A DNA stretch of 59,692 nt, from the NCBI GenBank assembly GCA_001829495.1, contig MIBJ01000048.1:8882-68573 (forward strand), read 5' to 3'. Positions 8,674 through 15,987 of this stretch are shown here, piece by piece (positions within the stretch are counted from its first letter, which is position 1; each line of letters begins with the position of its first letter). Source of the stretch: Spirochaetes bacterium RBG_16_49_21 (lineage in GTDB: Bacteria; Spirochaetota; UBA4802; UBA5550). A program made the position numbers and the translations under genes. The notes under the pieces are model-generated. The model did no database searches. It worked only from the letters and a program-made list of their open reading frames with translations, and had not been told where the DNA came from.

Positions 8674-10098
8674 CTATGAGCCTCTAAAAATGAGGAAGGT
8701 GCTTCCCAGTTTGATTTCATCCCAATCATGAAGCTGTTTCGGGCGCAATAATTTTTTACCGTTTAAAAAAACGCCCTGTTCCGAGAGGAGATCGTATAAC
8801 TGATACGCGCCGCCGCGGTTTTTTATCTTCGCGTGGTAATCCGATACCGCATCGTCGTTTATTACTATATGGCTGCTCCTGCTGCGTCCGATCGTGACCT
8901 CCCGTAAATATACGGGGAATTTTTTGCCCGCGTCAGGTCCGTTTTTTTGAAAAAGCCACGCATTTCGGTATAACGATTCCGGATCTATGCGGCTTTGGAG
9001 AAGTCCGGGAGCCTGCATATCCGCTGCTCCCTGACCAGGTTTTTCAGCCGTCAATTTCCTTTCAATCTTAAATATCTCTTCAAAAAATTTTTTTTCTCTC
9101 CGCAGAAGGAATATAATCATCGCGAACAGGATTATACAAAGCAGGGCGATTATCCCGATGAGCAGAGTGTTCTCGGACGGGAGCGGACAGCGATCGGCGC
9201 CGCTTTTCGCTGCGCGGATGACAGCGCTGTCGCTGTCCTTTGTGGCTCCCCGCTTTAACCGGACTTCAATAGTGTGAAGCCGGCCGTCGGCTTTCAGGTT
9301 CGATCTGTACCGTACCAGATAATTATGTTTACTCATTGCAGGGGCGGCACTGAATATAGCGGCTATCCGGGCGCTGTCCGCATGGTAGGCGACCACGCCG
9401 CCGGTCAGGTTTGATATACGCTTCAACAGTTTTGTATAGCCTGTACGGCGGGGGCAGATGAAATATATCGGTATTCCGGCATCACGCGCCGCTCGTGCGA
9501 TATCCTCTTCCGTGGCGCAGCTCCCCTCATCTTTGCCGTCGGTGTACGCTATTATCCTTTTGTCTCCTTGTTTGATTTTATCCAACAGGCGAATCGCATC
9601 ATGCAGGGCGTCGTACAGAAGGGTCCTTTTGCCGTGCCGCTCGATGGAATTGATCTGTCCGGCTATCGTGTCCGTATCGAGGCTGAAATCAGTCAAGAGC
9701 ACGACCGAGTCGTTGAATCGATAAACGGCTGTCTTTGTTTTTGGCCCCCTTCTCTTCGCCAATTCTTTGGCGGATGCCTTGCTGAACCCAAGAAATTTTT
9801 TTCGTATGCTTTTGCTTGAATCTATTGAGATGACGAGATACGAATAATCTTCCACGTCCGGCTGCGGGGTGAGTGTAAAATCACCGGCCACCTCGTTGCC
9901 GTCCTCATAGAGTGATATAGTGTCCTTCTGGAGGAGGGATTTCGAGGGAGTGAGCGCGGATATGAACAGGTTAACCGCCGGGTAGGCGGATTCAGCATCG
10001 ATTTTTTCTATCTTGATATATTGTCCGCCGAAGACGGCTGCGGAACAGAGCAGCACGGAAAAAATAGCCCTGGCGGCGATTAAAATATACTTTCTCAT
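8674..10098 (-). CDS. Membrane protein with periplasmic VWA domain and cytosolic FHA domain
   Basis: 474 residues. A signal or anchor sequence (about 1-24) is followed by a von Willebrand A domain (about 84-255) with a complete MIDAS start, Asp93-x-Ser95-x-Ser97 in SIDSSKS, and a later TDGKDEG loop. One membrane helix follows (311-332), then an FHA phosphothreonine-binding domain (about 385-472) with GRSRSSHIVINDDAVSDYHAKI. The order SP-VWA-TM-FHA predicts a receptor that senses a metal-dependent ligand outside and recruits phosphothreonine proteins inside. No Ser/Thr kinase is encoded in the window. It stands alone: repeats lie upstream and an MFS remnant lies downstream. Confidence 0.85.
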   Translation of the reverse strand: MRKYILIAARAIFSVLLCSAAVFGGQYIKIEKIDAESAYPAVNLFISALTPSKSLLQKDTISLYEDGNEVAGDFTLTPQPDVEDYSYLVISIDSSKSIRKKFLGFSKASAKELAKRRGPKTKTAVYRFNDSVVLLTDFSLDTDTIAGQINSIERHGKRTLLYDALHDAIRLLDKIKQGDKRIIAYTDGKDEGSCATEEDIARAARDAGIPIYFICPRRTGYTKLLKRISNLTGGVVAYHADSARIAAIFSAAPAMSKHNYLVRYRSNLKADGRLHTIEVRLKRGATKDSDSAVIRAAKSGADRCPLPSENTLLIGIIALLCIILFAMIIFLLRREKKFFEEIFKIERKLTAEKPGQGAADMQAPGLLQSRIDPESLYRNAWLFQKNGPDAGKKFPVYLREVTIGRSRSSHIVINDDAVSDYHAKIKNRGGAYQLYDLLSEQGVFLNGKKLLRPKQLHDWDEIKLGSTFLIFRGS

Positions 10099-10175
10099 AT
10101 CTGATTATGATTTGCCTCAACTATATTATCGGGATATAAGATTTATTTAATAATATTCGCATTATATTCCAGGGC

Positions 10176-10443
10176 TGTCCAAAAAGATGCTCTCGCAAAG
10201 GCGACCTCACCCCCCGGCCCCTGCCGGACATGGACGTCCCAATGCCGGCGGAGCCAGGAGGGCGGAAGCCGGCCTCTCCCATTAAGAAATGAAAAAAGGA
10301 GAGGGGGAGTTTAAAGATAAGGCTTGATATTTCGGAAACCCTCTCCCCTGTAGAGACGCAGTGCACTGCGTCTCTACAGGGGAGAGGGTGCGCGGAGCGC
10401 GGGTGAGGTCGCCTTTGGGAGAATATAACACGGCTTTTTAGAC
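10176..10443. repeat. R3-type composite palindromic element
   Basis: The outer arms are related inverted sequences: GTCCAAAAAGATGCTCTCGC, then GGCGACCTCACCCC, on the left, and GGTGAGGTCGCC, then TTTGGGAGAATATAACACGG and CTTTTTAGAC, on the right. Inside are G/C-rich stems and the 52-bp perfect palindrome listed separately. The GACCTCACCCCCC arm recurs at 21444 and at the right edge of the window (about 59663). It fills the spacer 10099-10466 between the acyltransferase stop and the VWA-FHA start; no gene is visible there. Confidence 0.7.
10338..10389. repeat. 52-bp perfect palindrome without loop
   Basis: Each 26-nt half begins ACCCTCTCCCCTGTAGAGAC and runs to a TGCA centre, then mirrors exactly. 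The core GTAGAGACGCAGTGCACTGC continues into the matching half. Perfect palindromes this long are normally unstable in replicating DNA. The core is of the GTAGAGACG type that recurs as short repeats in many bacterial genomes. Confidence 0.85.
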
Positions 10444-10466
10444 AACTTCGGCTATACAAAATCTGT

Positions 10467-11231
10467 TTAATTATCCTTTTCCATTCTCTTCTTATATATC
10501 TTGACTGCCTTTTCCCTCATCTCCCGTACGGTCATGCTGCCGGGTTGGATGGTGCTCAGTTTCTCAACGGAGATTGTATTTTCGATGCAGGAATTAAAAA
10601 AAATTTTTCCGGGCGGGAAAAGACGGCGGGTGTTATGTATGTAGATCATCTGAAGAGGCGCCTTATATTTTCGGGCGATCGTAAATGCGCCCTTTTGGAA
10701 ATTCCCCAGGCTGCCGTTGCGGCTCCTTCTGCCTTCCGGGAAGATAAATAGATTTCCCCCCTTGTCCATGAAACGGGCAATGTTCTTTAAGCTCTCTTCC
10801 AGGTAATTATTAAATTCCCCGCTCCGTATATAGGGAATATAGCCTCCCGACTTCATGACCCAGCTCATTATCGGTATTTTAAAAAAAACACCCTTTACTA
10901 TGGTCTTATGCCGGGGGAATAGGGATATGAGCAGGATCGGATCAAGATAAGAGCCGTGGTTTGAGATGACCACTGAAGATCTGATTTTCTTCACCTCGTC
11001 GCCGACCGTGATGGAGAGCCCGGGAGCAAGGGCGCGGAGTCCGCGGAAAAATATCCGGTAAAAATAATGATTCATCATCTGGAACAATGTCTCTCTGTCG
11101 CCGATAAAGGGGGAAAACAGAATGAGGAAGGGTATGTAGACGAGCAGGTACCCGAACATGAAATAGACCCAGAGGAGGAATGTCAGAAGGAAATCAACCG
11201 CCGGTTTAAATACTTTGAAGACCGGAGCCAT
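10467..11231 (-). CDS. plsC: 1-acyl-sn-glycerol-3-phosphate acyltransferase (PlsC family)
   Basis: 254 residues, normal for the family. An N-terminal membrane segment (about 13-42) is followed by the catalytic HX4D motif in NHGSYLD (His92, Asp97) and the substrate-binding FPEGRRSRNG (about 164-173). The family moves an acyl chain onto lysophosphatidate or a related acceptor at the inner membrane. GGAAG lies 8 nt before the ATG. It begins 6 bp after the ketosynthase stop, so it is the last gene of an ACP / ketosynthase / acyltransferase unit. In that setting it may acylate a specialised lipid rather than serve bulk phospholipid synthesis; that is inference. Confidence 0.85.
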   Translation of the reverse strand: MAPVFKVFKPAVDFLLTFLLWVYFMFGYLLVYIPFLILFSPFIGDRETLFQMMNHYFYRIFFRGLRALAPGLSITVGDEVKKIRSSVVISNHGSYLDPILLISLFPRHKTIVKGVFFKIPIMSWVMKSGGYIPYIRSGEFNNYLEESLKNIARFMDKGGNLFIFPEGRRSRNGSLGNFQKGAFTIARKYKAPLQMIYIHNTRRLFPPGKIFFNSCIENTISVEKLSTIQPGSMTVREMREKAVKIYKKRMEKDN

Positions 11232-11237
11232 GAATTG

Positions 11238-12476
11238 CTACTTCCATTTTTTGATGAAAAGGCTCGTGTTAACGCCGCCGAACGCGAAATTGTGTACTGA
11301 TACGATGTTGACATCCCGTTCATATAATTTCATCGCATGATTCACCATGTTGCAGCGCGGATCGACCTCCTCGAGATTGAGCGTGGGAATGATGACACCC
11401 TCCTGCATCATATATATGGCAAAAATCGCTTCAATGGCCCCGCAGGCGCTCATGGTATGTCCTATAAAACCCTTGAATCCGGAAACGTACGGCCGGTTCC
11501 CGTATTCGGCGTGTATTGCCTGGGCTTCCACGATGTCGCCGACCTTCGTCGCCGTGGCGTGTGCGCTGATGAAATCGACATCATCGGGGTTGATCCGTGC
11601 GTTCTCCAGGCCCATCCGTATGGTTCTTTTAACGCCCTCCGCGTTGGGGAGAATCAGATCCCCGCCGTTGTTGCTGCAGGAGAACCCTATTACCTCGGCC
11701 AGTATCGGCACTCCGCGCTTTTTGGCATGATCGTATTCCTCCAGCATGACGGCGCCCGCGCCCTCGCCGATGACCAGCCCGTCGCGCCTGACGTCGAAAG
11801 GCCGTGGGGTCAGATGCGGGGTCTCGTTGAATGCGATCGAGCAGGCCAATAGATTGTCAAACACCGCCACCGTCGTCAGGTCGTATTCATCCGCAGCACC
11901 GCATATCATCGCATCCTGGAGCCCGTATTTTATGGATTCATACCCGTACCCGATCGACTGGCTTGCGGTCGTGCATGCGGTACAGGATGATATGACTCTT
12001 CCGGTGATTCCGAACATGCGGGTGATATTCACCGCGGTCGTATGCACCATCGATTTCAGATAATCGGTGGCGTTGACTTTCGTATACCCTTTACGGCTGG
12101 GGTCGAAGAAAGCCTCATAGATGTTGCGCTGGACCGTCGGGCTTCCATGGATCGAGCCGAAGGCGACCCCGACTCTTCCGGAGGAGAGGATTTCCCGGCT
12201 CAATCCAGCCTGATCTATTACCTCTTTCGCCACCTGGCATGCGTAGTAAGCGACCGGGCCGAGCGTCTTGGCGAATTTGCGCGAAAAATCATAGACTATT
12301 TCATAATCGACTATGCCGAATACCCTGGAGTGGAGATACCTTGACAGAAGATCATCCTGGTTTTTAAGATTTTTTATGCCGGATACACCCTTGACAAGAT
12401 TATTGAATATCTCTTTCTTCCCGTGCCCGATCGGGGTGATTGCCGCTTCAGCGGTGATTACGACTCTTCTTTCCAT
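11238..12476 (-). CDS. Beta-ketoacyl-ACP synthase (FabF/FabB-like)
   Basis: 412 residues, full length. The catalytic triad of condensing enzymes is complete: Cys168 in SCTACTTASQSIG, His306 in ISAHATATKVGD and His340 in FKGFIGHTMSACG, plus the NFAFGGVNTSL ending. It condenses an acyl primer with malonyl-ACP. It is unlike a housekeeping fabF in its setting: there is no fabD, fabG or fabH nearby, but a dedicated ACP lies just upstream and a PlsC-family acyltransferase just downstream. Similar three-gene sets occur in aryl polyene and special-lipid clusters; which product is made here cannot be read from the sequence. Confidence 0.9.
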   Translation of the reverse strand: MERRVVITAEAAITPIGHGKKEIFNNLVKGVSGIKNLKNQDDLLSRYLHSRVFGIVDYEIVYDFSRKFAKTLGPVAYYACQVAKEVIDQAGLSREILSSGRVGVAFGSIHGSPTVQRNIYEAFFDPSRKGYTKVNATDYLKSMVHTTAVNITRMFGITGRVISSCTACTTASQSIGYGYESIKYGLQDAMICGAADEYDLTTVAVFDNLLACSIAFNETPHLTPRPFDVRRDGLVIGEGAGAVMLEEYDHAKKRGVPILAEVIGFSCSNNGGDLILPNAEGVKRTIRMGLENARINPDDVDFISAHATATKVGDIVEAQAIHAEYGNRPYVSGFKGFIGHTMSACGAIEAIFAIYMMQEGVIIPTLNLEEVDPRCNMVNHAMKLYERDVNIVSVHNFAFGGVNTSLFIKKWK

Positions 12477-12510
12477 ATAATAAAAATATTATTCATTTTC
12501 AGCTTTTTAT

Positions 12511-12535
12511 GTCCCCCTTTGGGGGATTTAGGGGG
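12511..12535. repeat. Solo half of an R2-type repeat
   Basis: GTCCCCCTTTGGGGGATTTA followed by GGGGG. The same core (GTCCCCCnnnGGGGGATTTAGGGGG) occurs in R2a at 24975-24999, in inverse orientation in R2b at 41366-41391 and near the right edge (about 59636). It lies between the ACP stop and the ketosynthase start. Confidence 0.55.
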
Positions 12536-12561
12536 ATATTAGACGGTCCCACCATATAAAA

Positions 12562-12816
12562 TTATTTCTTATTCTTCATAACTTTTTCAATATAATCGCA
12601 GATTTGGTTGATGGTCCGGATTTCCATGGCCCGCTTTTTCTCCTCCTGCGTCAGGGGCGCGCCGATTAAATCTTCGACATATTCAAGCAGCGCAATCGCG
12701 TCTATGCTGTCAAACTCATATTTCTCGGTCAGGTTTTCATCCAGAGCGGGATTTATTATTTCAAATTCTTCCTGGAGAATCGCCAAAATTCTATCAACAA
12801 TCATTTCTCTCGTCAT
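12562..12816 (-). CDS. Acyl carrier protein
   Basis: 84 residues with an acidic helical ACP fold and the phosphopantetheine attachment serine in EFDSIDAIALLEYVE (Ser37). I chose the ATG at 12816 because GGAGG lies 8 nt upstream; an in-frame ATG six codons earlier (12834) would have its own spacing too tight. It carries the growing acyl chain as a thioester. It is the first gene of the unit with the ketosynthase (86 bp downstream) and the PlsC-type acyltransferase, so it is probably a dedicated carrier rather than the housekeeping ACP. Confidence 0.9.
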   Translation of the reverse strand: MTREMIVDRILAILQEEFEIINPALDENLTEKYEFDSIDAIALLEYVEDLIGAPLTQEEKKRAMEIRTINQICDYIEKVMKNKK

Positions 12817-13021
12817 TAAGAAATCCTCCGGCATCTTCCCGCGTTCGCAGTATTCGGTTTAATATCGCTTGGAGGCTGTATGGAAGAAGGCACCGTGCTC
12901 TATTTTTTGTGATCAAAAGCGATTTAAATTGACAACTACACAACCACAATTAAAATTCATAAAAAAGTCAAGAAAAATTAACGATGGCAGGGCTTGTCCG
13001 AGATTTTGACCGGAAGGCTCT

Positions 13022-13657
13022 TTATTTTTTGTCTTTGGCCGGGATCTTGAGCTTTTGTCCCGGATAAATAATTGCCGGGTCTTTAATGATGTCCCGGTTT
13101 GCCTGGTAGACATCCTTCCATTTTGAATAATCATGCAGAAGCTTTTCGCTGATGGAAACCAGGTCGTCTTTTACCTGAACCGTGTAGTAGTTCGCGCTTT
13201 CTTCATCCGGGACACGAACGCTTTCCTTCTCAGTTGCGGCTTTCGGTAATGCGGTGATTTCCTTTTTTTCCTCCGCAGTCCGCGATTTTGAAATCCCGCC
13301 AATGGATATATATTTGTTAATCCATTCACGCGCTTCAGGCGACAGGAACAGGCCGATGGCGATTATTACCAGAACAATGATTATCGTCACCGTTGTCCTG
13401 GCTGCGGTTCTTGTGCCCGATTTCTTTTCCCGCATTCCCTCTCTTTGCAAGAGCGCGGTATCTTCGCTCCGGTATTCCTCCTCAAAAGGACGAGCTTCCC
13501 GTGGAAAATTTTTCTCACTCGTTGTTGATATCTTCATGACTCTCGCGGGCTTTACCGCGGTTTTCCCGGCTGTTTTTTTGGCTCTTTTCCCTGCTGCTTT
13601 CCTGGCCGGCTTGCCGGCGGATTTCTTTCTTTTTATTTTTTTAGAATTGATAGCCAT
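13022..13657 (-). CDS. Single-pass membrane protein: Lys/Ala-rich tail, TM helix, LysM domain
   Basis: 211 residues. Residues 5-40 are a run of Lys, Arg, Ala, Pro and Gly resembling histone H1-type tails (KPARKAAGKRAKKTAGKTAV). A charged linker, one membrane helix (about 88-105) and a C-terminal LysM domain follow (about 157-206, YYTVQVKDDL to YPGQKLKIP). By the positive-inside rule the basic tail is cytosolic and the LysM is periplasmic, where LysM domains bind peptidoglycan. I chose the ATG at 13657 because AGGAGG lies 7 nt upstream and because a strong promoter (13746-13774) overlaps the longer in-frame start at 13774, which would not be in the transcript. Confidence 0.85.
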   Translation of the reverse strand: MAINSKKIKRKKSAGKPARKAAGKRAKKTAGKTAVKPARVMKISTTSEKNFPREARPFEEEYRSEDTALLQREGMREKKSGTRTAARTTVTIIIVLVIIAIGLFLSPEAREWINKYISIGGISKSRTAEEKKEITALPKAATEKESVRVPDEESANYYTVQVKDDLVSISEKLLHDYSKWKDVYQANRDIIKDPAIIYPGQKLKIPAKDKK

Positions 13658-13745
13658 AAAGGCTCCTCCTGGCTTTTTGCAAGCTGTTAATCGTATGGGG
13701 CTGCCAATTTCGCCGTGAACATGGATACTTCCCGCTTCATATTGA

Positions 13746-13774
13746 AAAATATCATAGTCATGAAAAATTGTCAA
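13746..13774 (-). promoter_or_regulatory. Sigma-70 type promoter of the LysM gene
   Basis: On the minus strand TTGACA (13769-13774) is followed by a 17-nt spacer and TATTTT (13746-13751). This is a consensus -35 with optimal spacing. The transcript would start near 13739, 80 nt before the chosen start codon. Confidence 0.65.
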
Positions 13775-13855
13775 GAAACTATAGGAGAAAAAAAGCCCGA
13801 GTTTCTTGATTGAATTTGGATTGACGCACCAGTATTTATCAAGTGAAATACGCGG

Positions 13856-14341
13856 GTGACCATTATCCCGTTACACCAGTGTCCCGAATATGCCCCCATC
13901 CTCGCGTATTGGGCATACCAGGAATGGTACGAGGATCGTTCCCTTGGATTTGATCTTGTGCTGAAGGCATATCTCGAAAGGGTGAAGGACGATTCCCTGC
14001 CCCAGTGCTTTGTCGCTGTCGAAGATTCTCTTCCGGTCGGCATGGTGATCCTTAAGCTCGACGACCTCTGGTCACGGAAAGATCTCAATCCATGGCTCTC
14101 CTCGCTCTTGGTTGTTCCCCGGTTCCGCAACCGGGGAATCGGACAGGAACTCGTCCGTGCGGTCATGGTGCGGGCCGGCCAGCTCGGGTTCGACCGGCTC
14201 TACCTTTTCCTCGGCCGGAAGAGGAGGGGCAGGCTCGAGCGTTATTATACGAAAAGAGGCTGGGAGGTTATTGATAATGCGGAGGATAATGACGGCTACA
14301 ACACAAAAGTTCTGCAATATCGCTTGTCTCAAGGCATCTGA
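13856..14341 (+). CDS. GNAT family N-acetyltransferase
   Basis: 161 residues beginning with GTG. The acetyl-CoA binding motif A is clear: LLVVPRFRNRGIGQELV (about 85-101), with the Arg/Gln-x-x-Gly-x-Gly/Ala pattern as RNRGIG. The N-terminal part (YWAYQEWYED) and the C-terminal YYTKRGWEVIDN are typical of small-molecule or ribosomal-protein acetyltransferases; the substrate cannot be read. Its last 13 bp overlap the 3' end of the convergent HD-GYP gene, which leaves no room for a terminator between them. No clear promoter is visible. Confidence 0.85.
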   Translation: MTIIPLHQCPEYAPILAYWAYQEWYEDRSLGFDLVLKAYLERVKDDSLPQCFVAVEDSLPVGMVILKLDDLWSRKDLNPWLSSLLVVPRFRNRGIGQELVRAVMVRAGQLGFDRLYLFLGRKRRGRLERYYTKRGWEVIDNAEDNDGYNTKVLQYRLSQGI

Positions 14342-15672
14342 TAATTATACTGCGTGAAGACCTTCTCGCAGGTATCCGCCACGTCCCTGTCGTATAGTTT
14401 TCCCTTGTTGGACGTAATTTCCTCCAGGGCTTTGTCGATTCCGAGCGCGGCGCGGTACGGCCGGTCGGAGGCCATGGATTCGACAACGTCGGCAACGGCC
14501 AGAATACGCGCGCCGATCAAAATATTATCGCCCGTGAGGCCGAGGGGGTAGCCGGAGCCGTTGCACCGTTCATGATGCTGGTATACCAGGTCCGCCAGGG
14601 GCCAGGGGAACTCCATGGATCTCAGGATGTCGTATCCGATCCGGGGATGCGTTTTCATGAGCTCGAACTCCAGGGAGGAGAGGCGGCTCGGCTTGCTTAA
14701 GATTTCGCTCGGTATTGATATCTTGCCCAAATCATGGATGACGGACGCCATGAAGATTCCCTCAACCTCAATTTCGGGCAGGCTCATCTTTTCCGCTATG
14801 GTTTTGGCCAAGTCCGCAACGCGCCGCTGATGGCCTGCGGTATAGGGGTCCCGCGTCTCAAGGGTCTGCGCCATGGCCTGGACGATGCCGTTGATCGCCT
14901 TTTTTATCTTATGGTAGGAGTCGTTTAATTTCGATTCGAAATCGACCCGGTCGGTATCGTTTCTGAGAATGATGACCGACCCGACCTTGGCTCCGTTGAT
15001 GTCTTTGATGGGTGAAATGGTGAAATTGATCGGAACTTTATTCCCGCTTCTGGACATGAAATAATAATAGGATATGTCGTTCGCTTGGCCGCCGTTGCTA
15101 CTATCTATGCCGTGATATTTTAATTTAATGATTTCATTAAACCGTTTGCCGACGATCTTGTCGATGGTCAAGTCCATGAATCTTTCAGCGACGGGATTTG
15201 CATAGCTGAGCCGGTCAGAGGTGTCAAAAACCATGACCGCGTCGCCTATGCTGTTTAATACCGTAAAAAACCTAAGCTCGTTTTCTTTAAGCTTCTCCTC
15301 CATCTCATGGCGCAGGAGGGCCATATCAATGGCCGATTTCAGCTCCTTTTTATCAATCGGCTTCACGATGTAGCCTGAAGGGTTCGTGGCCAACGCGCGC
15401 TGCACGGTGAGCGTGTCCGACGATGAGGTAATGTAGATGACCGGCGTACGGTATATTTCATTGATCTGTCTGGCCGCGTCGATGCCGTCAATCTCTCCTT
15501 CGAGGATGATGTCCATTATCACAAGATCAGGATTTGTGTGAGCCACTTCCCGTATCGCCTCTTCGCCGGTTGAGACGATAGTGCTGATTGAATGCCCTAT
15601 ATCGTGGACGAATTTATTCACGAGAAGTATTGTTGTTTTTTCATCTTCTACGAGCAGGATTTTTTTAGTCAT
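14329..15672 (-). CDS. Response regulator with PAS and HD-GYP domains
   Basis: 447 residues from the ATG at 15672, where the receiver domain starts directly (MTKKILLVEDE); a longer in-frame start exists but adds no recognisable sequence. The receiver has Asp54 in LVIMDIILEGE. A PAS domain (about 130-245) contains the typical ending VIILRNDTDRV. The HD-GYP domain (about 255-440) has HDLGK (His313-Asp314) and HHERCNGSGYP (about 366-376). It is likely a c-di-GMP phosphodiesterase under two-component control. No kinase is adjacent. It differs from the 6642-8252 regulator in the middle sensor domain. Confidence 0.92.
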   Translation of the reverse strand: MTKKILLVEDEKTTILLVNKFVHDIGHSISTIVSTGEEAIREVAHTNPDLVIMDIILEGEIDGIDAARQINEIYRTPVIYITSSSDTLTVQRALATNPSGYIVKPIDKKELKSAIDMALLRHEMEEKLKENELRFFTVLNSIGDAVMVFDTSDRLSYANPVAERFMDLTIDKIVGKRFNEIIKLKYHGIDSSNGGQANDISYYYFMSRSGNKVPINFTISPIKDINGAKVGSVIILRNDTDRVDFESKLNDSYHKIKKAINGIVQAMAQTLETRDPYTAGHQRRVADLAKTIAEKMSLPEIEVEGIFMASVIHDLGKISIPSEILSKPSRLSSLEFELMKTHPRIGYDILRSMEFPWPLADLVYQHHERCNGSGYPLGLTGDNILIGARILAVADVVESMASDRPYRAALGIDKALEEITSNKGKLYDRDVADTCEKVFTQYNYQMP

Positions 15673-15835
15673 ATATTTTTCATAAAAGTAAGGCCATATT
15701 TTAACTGGGGAATTTGATTTTATAAAAAACCGACTAAGCGTCCGGTATTTAATTATAAAGATATACAATTATAACAAAAAAGTCTGAATATAGATATAAT
15801 TTTTTATTTTTTTTAAAAAAATTAGAATTAATGCT

Positions 15836-15906
15836 TTAATTTTGCTCCCCCATCCCCTCCGTAGGCGAGGATGCGCATCCTCGCCTACGGAGGGGAGCAA
15901 AATTTT
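15836..15906. repeat. Palindromic element with 42-bp perfect palindrome core
   Basis: The core 15854-15895 is an uninterrupted perfect palindrome whose half begins CCCCTCCGTAGGCGAGGATG. It is framed by a second inverted pair, TTTTGCTCCCC on the left and GGGGAGCAAAA on the right, with an extra CCCCCAT only on the left. The layout CCCCT-GTAG...CTAC-AGGGG is the same as in the palindrome at 10338-10389. It lies in the 315-bp divergent spacer between the HD-GYP gene and the activase gene, which otherwise is AT-rich with no gene. Confidence 0.8.
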
Positions 15907-15987
15907 TAAAGAATTAACCCTAAAAATAAATTGAATTTTGGATTAGAGGTTGATTAATAACCGCATAAATTGTTTTGAGGAATTATT

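Noticed and set aside
13658..13774. Longer start of the LysM protein
   Set aside because: A consensus promoter overlaps this region, so the extension would not be transcribed; an AGGAGG site marks 13657.
15673..15768. N-terminal extension of the PAS/HD-GYP regulator
   Set aside because: The receiver domain begins at the ATG at 15672; the extra 32 residues have no domain or ribosome-binding site.
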